From positions 1 to 45,839 of IMG/VR virus record IMGVR_UViG_3300012931_000032: a DNA stretch of 45,839 bases. The stretch is one strand, 5' to 3'. Shown here one piece after another: positions 44,880-45,839 of this stretch. Made by a program: the position numbers and the translations under genes. This DNA is from a virus. The first letter of the stretch is position 1. The number at the start of each line of letters is the position of its first letter. The notes beneath the pieces are model-generated. The model had not been told where the DNA came from. It worked only from the letters and a program-made list of their open reading frames with translations, and made no database searches.

Positions 44880-45551
44880 ATGGGAAGATTAAGACGTAAT
44901 ATCCATCAAATAAATGCTGAACCAAAAGAAGAAGGGCCAAAAAGAAAAAGCCATGGGCCAAGGAAAGGCGGAAGTTTTGAACGTGAAATTTGCAAATCCC
45001 TATCCTATTGGTGGTCTAATGAAGAAAGAGATGATATATTTTGGAGAACTGCTGGCTCTGGAGCTAGAGCCACAGTAAGAAGTAAAAAAGGCAAAGATAC
45101 TGCTAATTCTTCCGGAGATATATCAGCACTTGACCCAATTGGCGAGCCCTTTATCCAATTCTTTTTCTCAGAAATAAAGAGAGGGTATCCTAAGGGTTTT
45201 GATTTAATTGGAATGTTGGATAGGCACAAATCCTATAATACTCCACAACAAAAGAAAAATACTATCTACGGTTGGTGGGAGAAACTATTAAAAGAATCAA
45301 AAGAAACGAAAAGACGCCCTTTATTAATTTTCAAACGGGATAAAGGAGCAGATTGTATTTGCATTGATGGTTTTTTATTCTTTGAGTTTCAAGCTCATTT
45401 TGGTTTTTTTCCTACTGAGAAAGTTATCCACTACAAATTTGGAATATATGATTTTGTTATGATAACCTTATCTGCTTTTTATAATTGGATTCATCCCGAT
45501 GGGATAAAGGAGTTAATAGCTAATGGGCAGAATCAGGTCCCAGAATTATGA
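44880..45551 (+). CDS. Putative PD-(D/E)xK nuclease, resolvase-like
   Basis: 223 residues. A basic N-terminus leads into GGSFEREICKSLSYWWS, an early helix with conserved Glu, then TANSSGDISALD and FFSEIKRGYPKGFDL. The order E ... GD(I) ... ExK fits a PD-(D/E)xK nuclease such as phage Holliday-junction resolvases. It lies between the recombinase and the SbcD-like gene, which supports a recombination role. Confidence 0.65.
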   Translation: MGRLRRNIHQINAEPKEEGPKRKSHGPRKGGSFEREICKSLSYWWSNEERDDIFWRTAGSGARATVRSKKGKDTANSSGDISALDPIGEPFIQFFFSEIKRGYPKGFDLIGMLDRHKSYNTPQQKKNTIYGWWEKLLKESKETKRRPLLIFKRDKGADCICIDGFLFFEFQAHFGFFPTEKVIHYKFGIYDFVMITLSAFYNWIHPDGIKELIANGQNQVPEL

Positions 45552-45839
45552 TTTTTTATATCTAGCGGATTTGCAGTTGGGAGAACGTAAAGAATTTAAT
45601 GTTCCAACTGATAAAGGATTAAACTCCCGACTTTTAGAAGGAATTGATATTATTGACCAAGTGGGGGAAATAGCAAGAAAATATAATATAAAAATGGTCT
45701 TTCTATTTGGTGATGTCTTTGAACTTAAAGACAGAATTCCAGCTAGAATCATGATACTTTTTGCCGAAGCTATCGCAAAATATCCTTGTCCTTTGACTAT
45801 TTTGAAAGGAAACCATGATTTTGCTGAAGATGATTATCC
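45523..45839 (+). CDS. sbcD: SbcD/Mre11/gp47-like nuclease subunit, N-terminal part (runs off window)
   Basis: 105 residues are visible, in frame to the last base. LYLADLQLGERKEFN, MVFLFGDVFELKDRI and LKGNHDFAEDDY are the D-x-H-like (DLQ here), GD and GNHD metal motifs of the calcineurin-like phosphoesterase family. With SbcC/gp46 (expected downstream) it would process DNA ends for recombination. It overlaps the nuclease gene by 29 bases and has AAAGGAG upstream. The first metal motif reads D-L-Q instead of D-x-H, so its His is replaced by Gln. Confidence 0.85.
   Translation, partial: MGRIRSQNYDFLYLADLQLGERKEFNVPTDKGLNSRLLEGIDIIDQVGEIARKYNIKMVFLFGDVFELKDRIPARIMILFAEAIAKYPCPLTILKGNHDFAEDDY

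Overview
The window looks like the early and middle (replication, nucleotide and DNA-modification) region of a large, A+T-rich tailed double-stranded DNA phage, probably recovered from metagenomic data. Every supported gene lies on the + strand. Genes are packed with 1 to 30 base overlaps, most have strong AAGGAGG-type ribosome binding sites, and TAA, TAG and TGA are all used as stops, so the standard bacterial code applies. The replication and recombination proteins resemble those of T4-like and SPO1-like phages: UvsW-, UvsX- and UvsY-like proteins, a gp32-like ssDNA-binding protein, an SbcD/gp47-like nuclease, a sliding clamp, a clamp loader, a primase, a DnaB-like helicase, a 5'-3' exonuclease and a UDG-PolA fusion. 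No capsid, tail, terminase, lysis or canonical tRNA gene is visible. The host cannot be identified from the sequence.

Layout. (1) 1-1729: the end of an FtsH-type AAA+ ATPase followed by DUF1257 (Ycf35-like) and DUF2997 proteins, closed by a strong intrinsic terminator. (2) 1807-12085: about 33 small, mostly unrecognised proteins in one tight array. Recognisable members are a DUF2493/SLOG protein, a UPF0489 (arginase-like) protein, an integrase SAM-like domain without a catalytic domain, and a second, divergent ssDNA-binding-protein-like gene. (3) 12095-17041: a sigma70-type promoter, a putative sigma-like factor, a KTSC protein, a UvsW-like helicase, a primase and a DnaB-like helicase. (4) 17042-17560: a 519-base non-coding gap with a tandem repeat and several hairpins, a candidate origin or leader. 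(5) 17561-29211: a winged-helix protein and then a dispersed DNA-modification locus: queD, queE, folE, a second QueD-fold protein, an MT-A70 methylase, a radical SAM/SPASM enzyme, a glycosyltransferase and a DpdA-type transglycosylase. (6) 30068-45839: an orotate phosphoribosyltransferase and OMP-decarboxylase pair with altered active-site motifs, then clamp, UDG-PolA, clamp loader, UvsY-like, gp32-like, two structured RNAs in a gap, 5'-3' exonuclease, RecA/UvsX-like, a putative resolvase-type nuclease and the start of an SbcD-like nuclease.

How it fits together. FolE, QueD and QueE would make 7-carboxy-7-deazaguanine (CDG) from GTP, and DpdA would exchange a 7-deazapurine into DNA. No QueC is visible, so the inserted base may be CDG or a derivative of it rather than preQ0. 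Most of the larger intergenic gaps carry the same box, ATCGTATAAT or a close variant, usually without a good -35. This suggests a phage promoter class, possibly read by the sigma-like protein encoded at 12153, which itself sits behind a host-like TTGACA promoter. The most noteworthy items are the QueC-less deazaguanine locus, the altered PyrE/PyrF pair, the two unassigned structured RNAs at 40091-40334, and the shared promoter box.
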